DNA of 64,000 nt. Origin: Larus michahellis (Eukaryota > Chordata > Aves > Charadriiformes > Laridae). The translations under genes were made by a program, and so were the position numbers. How positions within the stretch are numbered: the stretch's first letter is position 1; each line of letters opens with the position of its first letter. Below are positions 13,845 through 24,722 of the stretch, piece by piece. The notes beneath the pieces were generated by a model that saw only the letters and a program-made list of their open reading frames with translations, ran no database searches and was not told the origin of the DNA. The stretch is from positions 66,567,142-66,631,141 of the forward strand of contig NC_133896.1 of assembly GCF_964199755.1 (NCBI RefSeq), read 5' to 3'.

Positions 13845-13989
13845 GGCACTGAAGGTATCCCGGAAGGCTGAAGTCCTGTCCCCGCTGGGGGCTCTGTATT
13901 ACAACACGGGGCGGTATGAAGAAGCGTTGCAGGTTTACAGAGAAGCGGCATCACTGCAGCCTTCAAACAAAGAGATCCGACTGGCGCTG
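13845..13989 (+). CDS. TMTC1: TMTC1 exon: TPR array
   Basis: The acceptor is TTCCAG and the donor GTGAGT. The first base completes the split Arg codon, followed by 48 codons including LSPLGALYYNTGRYEEALQ and then YREAASLQPS, ending on a codon boundary. The run LGALYYNTGRYEEAL is a textbook TPR and matches vertebrate TMTC1. Only a 0.76 kb intron with no repeat separates it from the preceding exon. Confidence 0.95.
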
Positions 13990-14385
13990 GTGAGTGTGGG
14001 GTGAGCTCGGCCAGGGCAGGGCCACACAAGTGGAGCGGGATGGCTGTGTTAGTGTGAATGTTGCCCAAGGCTCAGAGCTTGGTTCTACCTCCACGCCAGC
14101 CATCCAGCGACCATCTCTCCCATCCTCCTTGTTTCCTCCTCACCACTCCAGACCTCAGACCTGTGTCTCAGCCACTGCCTTTCAGCTGAGCAGGACATGG
14201 CATATAGAAAATCTGACCTGCCTCTTGCTAGGAAGGGTTAATCCTCCTGCCTTTCCTTGAGGTGCCTCTTAACACCACCAGCAGGAGAAGCAGGAGCCCA
14301 GCACCAGCTGCTGGGTGCAGCGTCATGTATTATAAGAGGGCTGAGGTTTTTTATGATCATAACCCTTTATAATGTGGCTCCACAG

Positions 14386-14523
14386 GCTCAGGTTTTAGCA
14401 ATGATGGGGCGGACAAAGGAAGCTGAAAAGATGACAAACCATATACTCAATGAGGATGCAGAGTGTCTGGAGTGCTACCGTCTTCTGTCAGCCATCTACA
14501 GCAAGCAGGAGCACTATGTCAAG
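14386..14523 (+). CDS. TMTC1: TMTC1 exon: TPR array
   Basis: The acceptor is CTCCACAG and the donor GTACCA. It holds 46 complete codons, starting AQVLAMMGRTKEAEKMTNHI and ending with CYRLLSAIYSKQEH and a Lys. It matches TMTC1 well and is open throughout. Confidence 0.95.
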
Positions 14524-14905
14524 GTACCATGGCCATGGGGTAGCCTTGTCCCGAGGGCTCACACAGAGAGCTCAAGTTGAATTTTACGTTCCATCTCTCC
14601 AGAGACAAGCCACATGCCTTAGTGCACATCCAGTAGATTTATTTTTTCACTAAAACCTTCTATTTATCTAGGTACTGGGACTGAAGCTAGGTAGTGTGGT
14701 TTTCTTACTGCTTACTGCTCCTTCTGCTGTCAGACCCACTGCCACAGGCATCTAAAAAACTCATTTCCACATGTGTTAGCACTGTGGGACAAAAAAGGGG
14801 AGGAGGAAGATGACTATTATGCTGGGAGGCCCTTGTGGTGAGGAGAGCATGAGAAGTGGAAAGGCTCAGAATACAGTACCATAATGTCCTCCTGCTTTTT
14901 CACAG

Positions 14906-15028
14906 GCACTTGAAGCTATAGAAAAAGCTCTTCAGCTAAAACCAAAGGATCCAAAAGTCATATCGGAGCTCTTTTTCACTAAAGGAAACCAGCTAAGAGA
15001 GCAGAATCTCCTTGACAAGGCTTTCGAG
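14906..15028 (+). CDS. TMTC1: TMTC1 exon: TPR array
   Basis: The acceptor is TTTTCACAG and the donor GTATGA. It holds 41 complete codons: ALEAIEKALQLKPKDPKVIS, then ELFFTKGNQLREQ and LDKAFE. The sequence is almost identical to mammalian TMTC1, so this part of the protein is under strong constraint. That contrasts with the decayed neighbour downstream. Confidence 0.95.
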
Positions 15029-16398
15029 GTATGACTGCTCTAAGCCCTATGGATAGTTTTGTAGGTTAAAAGGTAGAGTCAGCTCATCTCATCTAATACT
15101 CCCTGGTGCATGCACCCTGGCTGTTGGCTGTGGGAGCTCAGCAGTTCACCAGCAGTACAGATACAGCTATGGGGCAGCTAACTTTGCCAGATTTACTTGC
15201 AACTTTTTTCCTCATTCCTGGGTGAAAATACAGCTCCCTGCTCTAAGAGGTTAAGTACAGAGTCATGGTGGGATTATGGAGGAAGCTAGGCCTCTTCTCA
15301 TTGACCAGACCCTTGGTCCATCCAGCCCCAGCCGCTCTTGCTGGTTGTGGCCGACTCCATGAGGCACAGCTGGAAGCTTGGTGACCTGTGAGAGCCCACC
15401 ACATTGTTACATCTCACCTAATAGCTGAGAGATTGGCTTATGTGGTGGAGCAGGAGGCTTGATAGCTCAGAAATTATGTTAGCATTAAATATCACACAGA
15501 ATATCATTACTGGGACAGTTCTGAATATTCTCAATGTCCCCAGAGGTGTCTAATCCTGATTTGAATCTTTTCCTGTTGTGACACCATGAAAACGGTGCTG
15601 TTTGACAGAGTCCTGAAGGTCTTCGTTGCTTCTTCTCCCACGCACAGTGGCAGAAGCAGTGGGGAGAGATAGGACTCTAGTGTAGTGATAGGACCACGAG
15701 GGGTAATGGTTTTACACTGGAAGAGGGTAGACTTAGATTAGATATCAGGAAGAAATTCATTACTGTGAGGGTGGTGAGGCACTGGAACAGGTTGCCCAGA
15801 GAAGTTGTGGATGCCCCATCCCTGGAAGCGTTCAAGGCCAGGCTGGATGGGGCTTTGAGCAGCCTGGTCTAGTGGGAGGTGTCCCTGCCCATGGCAGGGG
15901 GGTTGGAACTAGATGGTCTTTAAGGTCCCTTCTAAACCCGGACCATTCTGTAATTCTATGACTGCCCTCAGGTCCTTGTAAAACCTCCATGCAGGTGGCT
16001 GTAGCAGCTCCAAATTAAAGCCTTGCAGGTAAGGAGCTTCACAGCCCACGCATGGCTTGTGGGTGTCAGGCACCTGCCCAGGGAAATGACCCTGATGTGC
16101 AGGAGACGACAGTGGTGCAGGGTGCCAGGGAGAGGATCACAGGGGTTGGTCTGGCTCCTCATGCGGTGCCGTGGGCAGGGAAAACCTGTGAGATGAGCTC
16201 AGCGGTGAAGCAGTATGTTATGTCACCTCTGCTGTAAAGAAACTGAAGTTCAGTTTGTGCATTGTATATGAGACGAATTTGAAATTATATTTTAAATGGA
16301 TTCAGGGGGAGAGGAAACTTCGTTTCTTGTTCCCCTCAAGCAGTGCTTTTGTCTGAAGACTGAGACTCTTAACCTAAAAATGTTTCATATTTATGTAG
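15029..16398 (+). other. TMTC1: TMTC1 intron with CR1 insertion
   Basis: This is a 1.37 kb intron. It contains one CR1 3' fragment (15681-15960) and otherwise no recognisable feature. Confidence 0.8.
15681..15960 (+). repeat. CR1 LINE 3' fragment, sense
   Basis: It contains the standard CR1 3' UTR phrases: GAGGGTGGTGAGGCACTGGA, GGTTGCCCAGAGA, the GATGCCCCATCCCTGGA block, CAAGGCCAGGCTGGATGGGG and TTTAAGGTCCCTTC. It finishes in ATTCTG/ATTCTATG repeats. It is 5'-truncated, as most CR1 copies are, and relatively well preserved, so younger than the copy at 889-1660. Confidence 0.92.
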
Positions 16399-16476
16399 AG
16401 CTATAAACGGGCTGTGGAGCTCAACCCAGACCAAGCGCAGGCCTGGATGAATATGGGAGGCATTGAGCACATCAAG
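16399..16476 (+). CDS. TMTC1: TMTC1 exon: TPR array
   Basis: The acceptor is TTATGTAG and the donor GTAATG. It holds 26 complete codons, SYKRAVELNPDQAQAWMNMG and then GIEHIK, and matches the last full TPR of TMTC1. The frame stays open past the donor into the intron, but the following residues have no TPR character, so the donor position is preferred. Confidence 0.95.
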
Positions 16477-17226
16477 GTAATGACAGTCTTTCTTTACCTT
16501 AAGCTGTCAAAAGCAGAGACAACTACTCAGGGCAGAAAGCTATATTTGTTTCAGGCTGCCAAGAGCTGCATGTTTGTGAACAGTGAGTGTCCCTGGCATA
16601 TTTATCCAAAAAGGAGAAAAGTCTGTCCTCGTCAGGTTGCTTGGGAATATGTATCCTACAATGCAAATCCCATATTTGTAAGAGGGCAGGCTGCAAGGAG
16701 CAACCTGCCCATCTCTAAAGTTTTCCGGTTTCAACTGTTGACCTACCTTAAAAAATGTCACCGTGAGTCGACTTTTAAGATTCCTCTCTGCCTAATTAAT
16801 TTAATAAAGACGTCTAATGCAGAATACTGGCATGAATTTATGGAAATAGACAGCCCACCTTGTGTTTGCTTATCTTTTTGAATACTTTAGCATATCATTA
16901 TGATTTGGGTCTTAAAAGAGTCACATTGTGTGACTCTTAAAAGAGTCACATTGTGTCCTTGAGCTGTCCTGTCATCAAGTAAAATTAACTCTTCTGTTAC
17001 AATGTAACAGAAAAATATAAATCTACTTCTTGCCATGTGTATTTGATCAAATTTAGGCTAATGACACTCGATGATCCATCTCATAATGCAGAAATATTCC
17101 TGTTATCTAACAATGTCAAGGTTTATAAACTCTTTTCCCTTTGTATTACGGTCTTCACCATTCCCAAGGAATGCACTTTCTATGTCAGGAAATGCAAATG
17201 AGATCTGTCACTCATTTTCTTTGTAG
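16477..17226 (+). other. TMTC1: last TMTC1 intron
   Basis: This is a 750-base AT-rich intron. Its only notable content is the 25-base-period duplication at 16910-16956. Confidence 0.85.
16910..16956. repeat. 25-bp tandem duplication with internal dyad
   Basis: The string TCTTAAAAGAGTCACATTGT occurs at 16910-16929 and again at 16935-16954, in direct orientation. Each copy also contains ACTCTTAAAAGAGT-like dyad symmetry, so the pair could fold as an imperfect hairpin around TTG. It is probably a recent slippage duplication in the last TMTC1 intron. Confidence 0.8.
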
Positions 17227-17367
17227 GGAAGCTACATCACTGCTCGTGGCTACTATGAGAAAGCCTTACAGCTGGTTCCAAACAGCAAGTTGCTGAAAGA
17301 GAATCTGGCCAAACTGGATCGCTTGGAGAAACGGTTTCAGGAAGTCCAGGAGAAAGACCAAACATAG
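17227..17367 (+). CDS. TMTC1: TMTC1 terminal coding exon
   Basis: The acceptor is TTTGTAG. It reads 46 codons (GSYITARGYYEKALQLVP, then KLLKENLAKLDRLEKRFQE) and stops at TAG 17365-17367 after EKDQT. The C-terminal tail matches vertebrate TMTC1 closely. The eight exons sum to 973 bases, that is one carried base plus 324 codons including the stop, and every junction is in phase. The coding part in this window therefore appears intact and functional. Confidence 0.96.
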   Translation, partial: GSYITARGYYEKALQLVPNSKLLKENLAKLDRLEKRFQEVQEKDQT

Positions 17368-20130
17368 CATTCCATCACCAGTGGAAAGAAACTCATGCCC
17401 CTTGGAGAAAAGTATGGTGGAAGCCTATTGCTCAAAGTGATGGTGATGCTGAAGGAACTTTGATAGGATTCAGAATTACGGAAGGCAAATTTTGAATGCA
17501 TGCTTATGTTTGACCAAAGTTACAGGAGACACTCAGCTCCTGTGGGACATGCTGAAGAATGAATGAAAACCTTCCTTTAATCAAGATTTATGTTTAGGCT
17601 GAACCCATTTTAATCACACCGGGAGTGTGGGTGGGACACGTACCTTCAATATCTTGGTTGTCACTGGGGAAACTGTGGAGACAAAGCACGCGTCCATTGC
17701 AGCGAGGGTGAAGTAGCACCTTCTGTTACTCAACATAGGCTCACCTTGTCCATGTAAAGTACCACTGATGGGCTTCATTGCAAGTGCTGCCAGGTCCTTC
17801 TGAACCAGGAAAGATGGTCATAATGGTCACATAAAAAGGTTTCAAGGGGTTAATGCTGAGGAAATCGTGGCCACTTTTGCAGCTTTAAACATGACTTGAA
17901 AATTATTCTAAAGAAAGGGAAAATAGTATCTGAATATCACCCTAGAAGGATGATTCTACAAGTAGGACAAATGATCCTTTGAGGGAAAACCTCACCTGAA
18001 TGTTTTACTCATAAGATAGTAATTTTGTAATAATTCAGGTTCATGATGTCAGTATAGTTATATATCATATGGCTTTACCTTTTGCCCTCTCTTTCTGGGC
18101 CAAATAATTATTACTCTGAAAAAAATGGAAGCATCCAAAGGCAATGGGAAGCTCTAGGATTACTTGTCCTCCTGTCCAGTCCCCAGTAAAAAAAAAAAAC
18201 AAAAAACAAACAACCAAAGTGATCAATATAGGAGGAGGTAAAGTAAAGCCACAGAGAGATTAGGGAAGATTTCCCAGGCTGGAAAGGTACAAAGGAGGCT
18301 TTTTTTATGGATGTGCAGGGACAAAGCCCTTTTGTCATGGTGATAACACTGACAAAACACTTTGTCAAAGTGTTCTCATCCCCTCCCCAGAAAGATACAG
18401 AAAATGACCTATAGCTGATCAGTAATAAATCTATATTTTTAAATACTGAGGTGGGAAAAAATTCTCTTCGGAATTGGGGCTTTTATTTTTGAGCTTTATT
18501 TATTTAACTTATAATAATCAAAAAATTAATATATTTTCTCTGTTTTATACAAATTGGGCAGTATTCTTCACAGCTGGCCAGGTGCCTGGGCATTGTGACT
18601 CGTATGGTCTGAAGGACCACCGAGGCGTGCTTGAATAACTCCCCCTGAGGATGTCTCTAAAGCAAATGGCTGCGGAGCACGTTGGACCAAACTGGTGCTG
18701 CTGTAACGGCACTTCTGCTGCTTCCACCAGAGTTTGTACCAGCTCACAGCGAGCATTGGTGGGATCGTGCTTGGTGCCACTGCCTTTGCGTTTGGACATC
18801 AGGGTACGTCATCAGTTTGTTCCTCTTGCAGCAGGAAACCGCCATAAAAGTTGTTATATCTGAGCTTGATTGTGGCTGGTCCCTGCAGAAGAGCAGCCCA
18901 AGGCTTGGCATTATTAGTAAAGGACAGTTCAAATTAGGTATGTGAGGCCTTGATATATATCTGTCAGGAAAAGCCTGTGTGGCAGTGACCCACATGGCAC
19001 CCAGCCTTAGTTGTTGTTGTCCCTGGCACCTCGGCAAGATCCAAATTCTCTCAGTGGGATCGGACAGCCCTGTGCTGGTGGCTTCGCTAGCTTCATTTAA
19101 AAAGCTCAGTGTTTAGCCTCTGCTGGTGGTCAAATTACTGACAAATCATTAACATGACTCCAACTGCATTTGGAGCTCAGACGGAGTCCAGGAGGGCACA
19201 AGTGTCTGCCCTGCAAGGGCTTGTGGACCCACTGGAGCCACATTTGTGTGCCCACTGAGACAAGGCTGGACTTGGGAGGTACTGGTCCCCACTGGCCAAG
19301 GAGACTGGCCAGTGGCTACAGCTAGGCAGAGGCCAGCTCCTAAGGTTGGTGGCAAGGAGAGACCATCAGGGGCAGAAGCTGGCGACGCACATTTCTGGGT
19401 TCTCTCCCTTCAAACCAGCTTCATTAGTCCCAAGGAAGCAGCAGGGACCAAGACCAAGCAAGTCTTTTGCTGGTGAATTTTCCCTTTTTCACCCAGCTTG
19501 GGCTGGGTGAAAGCCCTTTCCTTTCCAGGGCCAAGGGTGGGTTTGAAGGCCTGGGGCTGGGTCAGCAGCCCTTGTCTTGTCGCACAACTTTTATGACCGT
19601 GGACTTGCTGACCTGATGTTTCTGCAGATCCCCAGTGTAGGCACTCTGATGGATGCCATGCGTGGAGTGGCTTTGCACAGCCCTGGCGCTGGAAGGAGGT
19701 GGGTTAGCACCAGCAGAATCCCATGGGATGGGGAAACCGAAGCTTAAAGGGTCTCCGAGAGCAGTTGGTTGCCCACCGTGCATTGCAGAGCTGTAGGTGG
19801 TTCATTGCTGGGGTATTCAGAGGTACCTGGACCGTAAAGCTCTCTGCCTTGCCCCAAGCTGAGCCTGTCTTTGGGGGCACGTTCACCAAAGCCGTGTGCC
19901 CAGGCTGGCTGGTTGCCTACGGTACTGACACGTGGCAGCGAGTTTTGGGTCTGGCAGAGCAGTGTTTGGTGCAGCCCCCCAGCAGCAGTGTCATGCAAAG
20001 CCCCCGGCATAGCAGGCATCTGCAGAGTGCCCTGACAGCTACCCGAAGGATGGGGGATAGGGGTGGGGGGAGATACGTTTCATTTAAAAATGTGTATCAG
20101 CTATAAACTTTGTCTTATAAAGATATATTA

Positions 20131-20136
20131 AATAAA
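20131..20136 (+). promoter_or_regulatory. TMTC1: candidate TMTC1 poly(A) signal
   Basis: An AATAAA hexamer within a strongly AT-rich stretch, about 2.76 kb after the stop codon. It is one of several candidates, and the choice among them is not decidable here. Confidence 0.35.
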
Positions 20137-22036
20137 TACAATATATTCTACAAGCCCCACCACAGTGTGGCTTTAAATTGTGGCCAATGAAACATATTTT
20201 TTCAAATATAAAAGAAGTTGTATTTTTTATAGCAATGCTTTGTGAGGGGGATGACTTCGTTTTGTGTTTTTTACTTCGGCTTAAAGCTTAGTTTGTCTTT
20301 CCTGAGAGACCTGGTACAAATGATTGTCTTGTTCTTGTCCTAGAACCTGATCAAAGTCACCTTGACCTCCCAAAACTGGTGAACGTGTAAAAGTATAATA
20401 TAGCTTTGGGTGTCCCCCTCCCAGATCCTGGAGAAGGATTGTCCTTTTTGGCAACACTGCCTTACTTGCAGAATACCGTAGAAAGATGAGACCATCCTCC
20501 CGGTGAGGGGGCGGTTTGGTTGGATGGCATAGCCTATGTTCGTCCACTCGCCTGAATTAGGCAGGTGGCATATCCACGGAGTTTAATCCCAGCTGAACCG
20601 GATTACGTTTAAATGCCGAAACCCAACTCTTCCACATTTTGGAGCTGGGTTTATGGTAGTTACAGAGAGGGCTCAGTCACGAACCCTGCTTTCCTGAACC
20701 AGCACCTTATACCCCGTCTATGCAGGATGACGGTCCGCGAACTGGCAGCATATTTGGAGGACGATTCGGACCCTAAGCTACCAAAGCAGTTAAACCCTTG
20801 CAAAGTGTTGAGCTTGACTCCCTGTCTCGTTGGCGTCCGTGCTGAAATGCTGTGTTCGTTCAGGACATTAATCTAGTGAAAGGTTTATTGCAGGCGAAGA
20901 AGAAGAATGGACTATGATATGAAATGGGTTACCTCCACCAAAATGGAATGCTATTGTGGAAGATAAATAGAGCGACTTACCTTGTGATAAACTGGATATT
21001 ATGCTAATTAATCATAGGAAATGTCCTCTTTCTCTAGCATTGCACAGCTTCTAAAATAATGACTTATAAATACATTGTTTTCTGCCAACTCCAGTGCTCA
21101 GCATGGTTAGCAGAGATTACAAATTAATAAATGGCTGGAGCTCTACCTGGTGGGGGAGAGTTCGCTCTCTCTCCAAGTTGCTTTGGCTAAACCTCAGTGC
21201 TCACCAATATTAAAGCGGAGAATTAACGGAAAGCTGGTTAGACAGGACTCTCGTGTACTCGCTGTGCATTTTAATCCTAAATGAAAAACATAATAATTGT
21301 GTTGGTTTTTCCTTTCCCCGTGAATAATATTTTCAGCTGATGGGTTTTGGTTTATTTTATTGCTTATTTAAAGTCCAGCGTTCTTTGCTTCCATTCTTTT
21401 TCCATCCCCTGGGATAAATGATGCAGTGGGGGGCATTTTCTCTCTCTCAGAGACTCCTTGGACTAGATTTCCCTACAAATGTGCAGGCAACTTGTTTTGG
21501 CCAAACAGTAAGTGAATGCAGCAGTGCAAATGGCCTTCATTCCTGAGATCTTGACGGGGACGGGCGGGGGGTGTGTGTGCATGCAGGCACATGGGTGGAA
21601 GAAGTATAAGTCAAAAAAAAAATCCAAAATAAAGAGCCTAACTTGCAGGGGAGGCTGGATGCCCCTAAAATTATCTAAAAACTATGAAATCTTCTCAACA
21701 GTTACAGAAACCAGGCCAGATATAGTGTACAATATTTGGTGAGAGAAGATAATTGTCATTCTGATTTTAATAATTAGGCAATTTAGAATATAGTTGTATG
21801 ATCTTTTGGCCCACGTGCCCTCCAGCTCGGTGAAGCAGTTGGTATATGCTTAAGTCTCCTCAATCTGTATGTGATTAAGTCGACCAAGTGCTCAATTTCT
21901 ATCTTTCGTATATGCAATTATGCACAATCTTTGGAAAAAATTAGCCCTTAGAGGGTTTTTTTTCCCCAACCTTCAGTCTCTTGCAGCAATTTCAAAATGC
22001 ACCATTTTGCTTTCATGTACATTTAAACCCAGCAGC

Positions 22037-22082
22037 AAAAAAAAAAAAAAAAAAAAAGAAAAAGGAAAAAGCAAAAAAAAAA
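22037..22082. repeat. A-rich low-complexity tract
   Basis: A run of about 22 A is followed by AAAGAAAAAGGAAAAAGC and more A. It is either simple sequence in the probable TMTC1 3' UTR or the tail of a vanished retrotransposed copy. No body of such a copy is visible upstream. Confidence 0.75.
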
Positions 22083-22456
22083 GCGCGCTTGGCATTCACT
22101 AGTGTTTTAATGTGGCAAAGTTGCTTCAGGTAATCTCGATAACTTTGTGCAAAAGTTCATCGCCATGTTTGTACTGCCTTGCTGAAAATTTTTCCTTCTG
22201 GAAAATACCCCCGGTGGTATCCTCTGTAAAAGTTATGGCTTCTACAACTGTATTACTGTAGAAATTTTTGCCTGAAGTGGATGTCACGCTGCGTGTTCCT
22301 CTCATGCGGGAGTTGTTTGCATTGCCTGTTGTTCATATGGTTCTTATTTCTGTACCTAATTTTTTTTTTAATCAGTTGTGCATATCTTTTTTTTTAAAAA
22401 AAACAAACAACCAACCAACCACAAGAAAACAGCCCGTGGATTAGAAATCTTTAAAA

Positions 22457-22462
22457 AATAAA
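22457..22462 (+). promoter_or_regulatory. TMTC1: candidate distal TMTC1 poly(A) signal
   Basis: AATAAA lies near the 3' limit of the AT-rich block. Base composition becomes less AT-biased afterwards, which makes this a plausible distal cleavage signal. Confidence 0.35.
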
Positions 22463-22480
22463 TTCACACTTAGCAGCAGC

Positions 22481-24673
22481 TGGATGTATGTCAGTGGTGC
22501 AGGAATTTGCAAAGTCTTTGCTTTTTTTCACTGTGGGATTTATGGCTAGATTTCACATACAGGAGTTATGCTCGAAGTCTCTGCAAAAGAAAATGTATGT
22601 AAATGTCTATTTTATATAAAAAGTAAGAAAAGTGAGTGCTGTGTCTGGTTTTGTTTTCTTGGCTATGGAGTCGGTCTGTTCCTTAGGACCAATCAGGAAC
22701 AAGTTCTTCTGGAGGTGGAAGGGCCAAAGTTTCTTACTCCACTTGACTTACATTTTACTGCCCAAGGAGTCCCAGTTATTGGTCATGTAGGAGCAGCTAT
22801 GCAGCAGCACATGTATTTGAGTCTGGCCATATAGAAATATTGGAGCAGGCATTTTTTGGAGCCTGAGCATGAGAAAGGATGAGGGCTGGTGCTTGCACGG
22901 TCTTGATGATTGGACATGTTATACTGGCATAAGTTCTTCATGTCAGGCTTTACACATGGTCAGGAATGTGTCAGTTCTACAGAGTGCAAAGAGAAAAACA
23001 GAACAGAAATTAAAAGAAACTCATTTTGTTCTAATTGCCTTCTTCGTGGCAGACATTCCCAGATGCTCCTGTGTGCTCCCAGGGTTTGGGTTCATTCAGG
23101 TGATCGTGATGGTGATAAACATCTCCATTGAAAGTGGACCTAAAGGAGAATCAAAAGCCCGTAACACAAGCCATAGAGTTTCCTGCCATCTTGGTGTGTG
23201 CAAAACCCTCTGTAGCATGAAGGGGAATTGCACGCTCACATTGAGGTCAGCCCATACACACTGAAGTTCTCCCAGATCCCAACAGTGCAGGTTGTCTTAT
23301 TGGAGCTTGCTACCAACGACCCGCTGCCCAGGTCCTTGTTTGTACTGATGGAGAAATAAGATGTACGGCCAGGTCACAGCCTGGATCCTGCCCTGTGGAG
23401 CAGTCTGCAGGTTTTGCCCTTTCAGCAGAACAAGGAATATAGCATGATGGTCTTGCCTCCCTCCATTGCCTGCAGATGTAGTTGGCCTTTGGCCTCCCAG
23501 GAGAGGGGCCTTCCCACTGCCAGCTGGCCAACAGGGCAGGCAGTGGCCATGGGGACAGGCAGTGGCATGGCAAGTGGGGACAGGTTGGGCAGGACTCAAC
23601 TCCTCCGGGCTGTGCAGCCCCTGGGCTGCTCAGCAGCTCCTGAGGTGGGGTGGAGATGTCTGCTCTGCTGTGGGTGATTGCCGGGGCCCTGCCTGCCTGG
23701 AAGCACTGCAGCACCTGGCAGGGCTCTGCGGCTCCTGACCCCAAAGAAAAGGCACCTCCATGCTTTAGTTGCTCTTGCAGTATGTGGATAGCAGCTCTCC
23801 CTGTAAAAAAAGGTCAAATCATTCTCACAGAATCATGGAATGGTTTGGGTTGGAAGGGACCTTAAAGATCATCTAGTTCCAACCCCCCTGCCATGGGCAG
23901 GGACACCTCCCATTAGACCAGGCTGCTCAAAGCCCCATCCAGCCTGGCCTTGAACACTTCCAGGGATGGGGCCTCCACAGCTTCCCTGGGCAACCTGTTC
24001 CAGTGCCTCACCACCCTCACAGTAAAGAATTTCTTGCTGATATCCAATCTAAATCTACCCTCTTTGAGTTTGAAACCGTTCCCCCATGTCCTATTGTTAC
24101 ACTCCCAGTCTCATCCGTATGGCAGCTACTTAAGCCTCTCCGTAAATCCCACATATTGCTTCACAGATTAAAAGCTGCTTGAGGTGCCCAACTATATTGG
24201 TGTCCCCTAGGAAGAAAGAAGCAAACACACCACCATGCCTTATAAACACACTCTTCCCAGCTGGCCCGGGCAAGGAGAGACCACAGGGCAAGGAATTTGG
24301 CTTGGACTCACCTTTGCCTGTGCTAACTCTCCTTAGCAAAAGCAATAAGATTTGTTTCAAACCGCAAGGATTAAGGCAGCTCAGGGCTAGTGGCAATGGT
24401 GAGGGGGGACATTAGCTTCTGATATGGTCCCTGTGTAAAGCGGGCAGCAAACTACAAACAGGAAAGCCCAGGGAGCTGGTGACTCCCAGCAAGACATGGC
24501 CAGAGAGCCTCCAAACCCACCTGCTTTGCATCCCTGCAGCCTCACCTGACAAAACTCATTGGCCCCCTCATCTATTAAAGGAGCTCATTAGGTGGGATGA
24601 AGGAGGGCTGTGTCTCTTGTGTGTAGCACAGCCCAGGCCAGGCTCCAGCACTGGGTACTTTCCCTGGGCCGTG
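22481..24673. other. TMTC1-OVCH1 intergenic spacer
   Basis: It contains the CR1 copy at 23825-24145. Overlapping open frames at 22568-23744 lie on both strands and show no domain or family pattern. I see no gene. Confidence 0.6.
23825..24145 (-). repeat. CR1 LINE 3' fragment, antisense
   Basis: On the + strand it begins TCACAGAATCATGGAATGG and GGTTGGAAGGGACCTTAAAG. It continues through the reverse complement of the CR1 3' UTR, including CCAGCCTGGCCTTGAACAC and CAACCTGTTCCAGTGCCTCA. It is well preserved, 5'-truncated, and lies in the TMTC1-OVCH1 spacer. Confidence 0.93.
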
Positions 24674-24722
24674 GTGGGAGCAGGGCTTCTCCCGCTGCTG
24701 CTGTCTCTTCTTGTTCCATGCG
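24674..24722 (+). pseudogene. OVCH1: OVCH1 relic exon 1: signal-peptide-like, initiator apparently GTG
   Basis: The frame reads VGAGLLPLLLSLLVPC plus one base, then a GTGAGT donor at 24723. A hydrophobic Leu-rich core followed by VPC is typical of a signal peptide and aligns with the human OVCH1 leader. The carried G plus the GC that opens the next exon makes a Gly codon, so the phase fits. Where human has the initiator Met-Gly, this copy has GTG-GGA, suggesting ATG to GTG loss. The frame is open back to an ATG at 24479, but that extension has no leader character. The promoter was not recognised. Confidence 0.6.

Larger units (their letters stand above)
17368..22480 (+). other. TMTC1: probable TMTC1 3' UTR
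   Basis: After the TMTC1 stop the sequence has no long meaningful frame and becomes distinctly AT-rich from about 20.1 to 22.5 kb. AATAAA hexamers lie at 18424, 20131, 21126 and 22457. Mammalian TMTC1 transcripts have, as I recall, a multi-kilobase 3' UTR, so an end near 20.15 or 22.48 kb is reasonable. The exact end cannot be fixed from sequence alone. No repeat is recognised except the A-rich tract near 22.04 kb. Confidence 0.55.
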
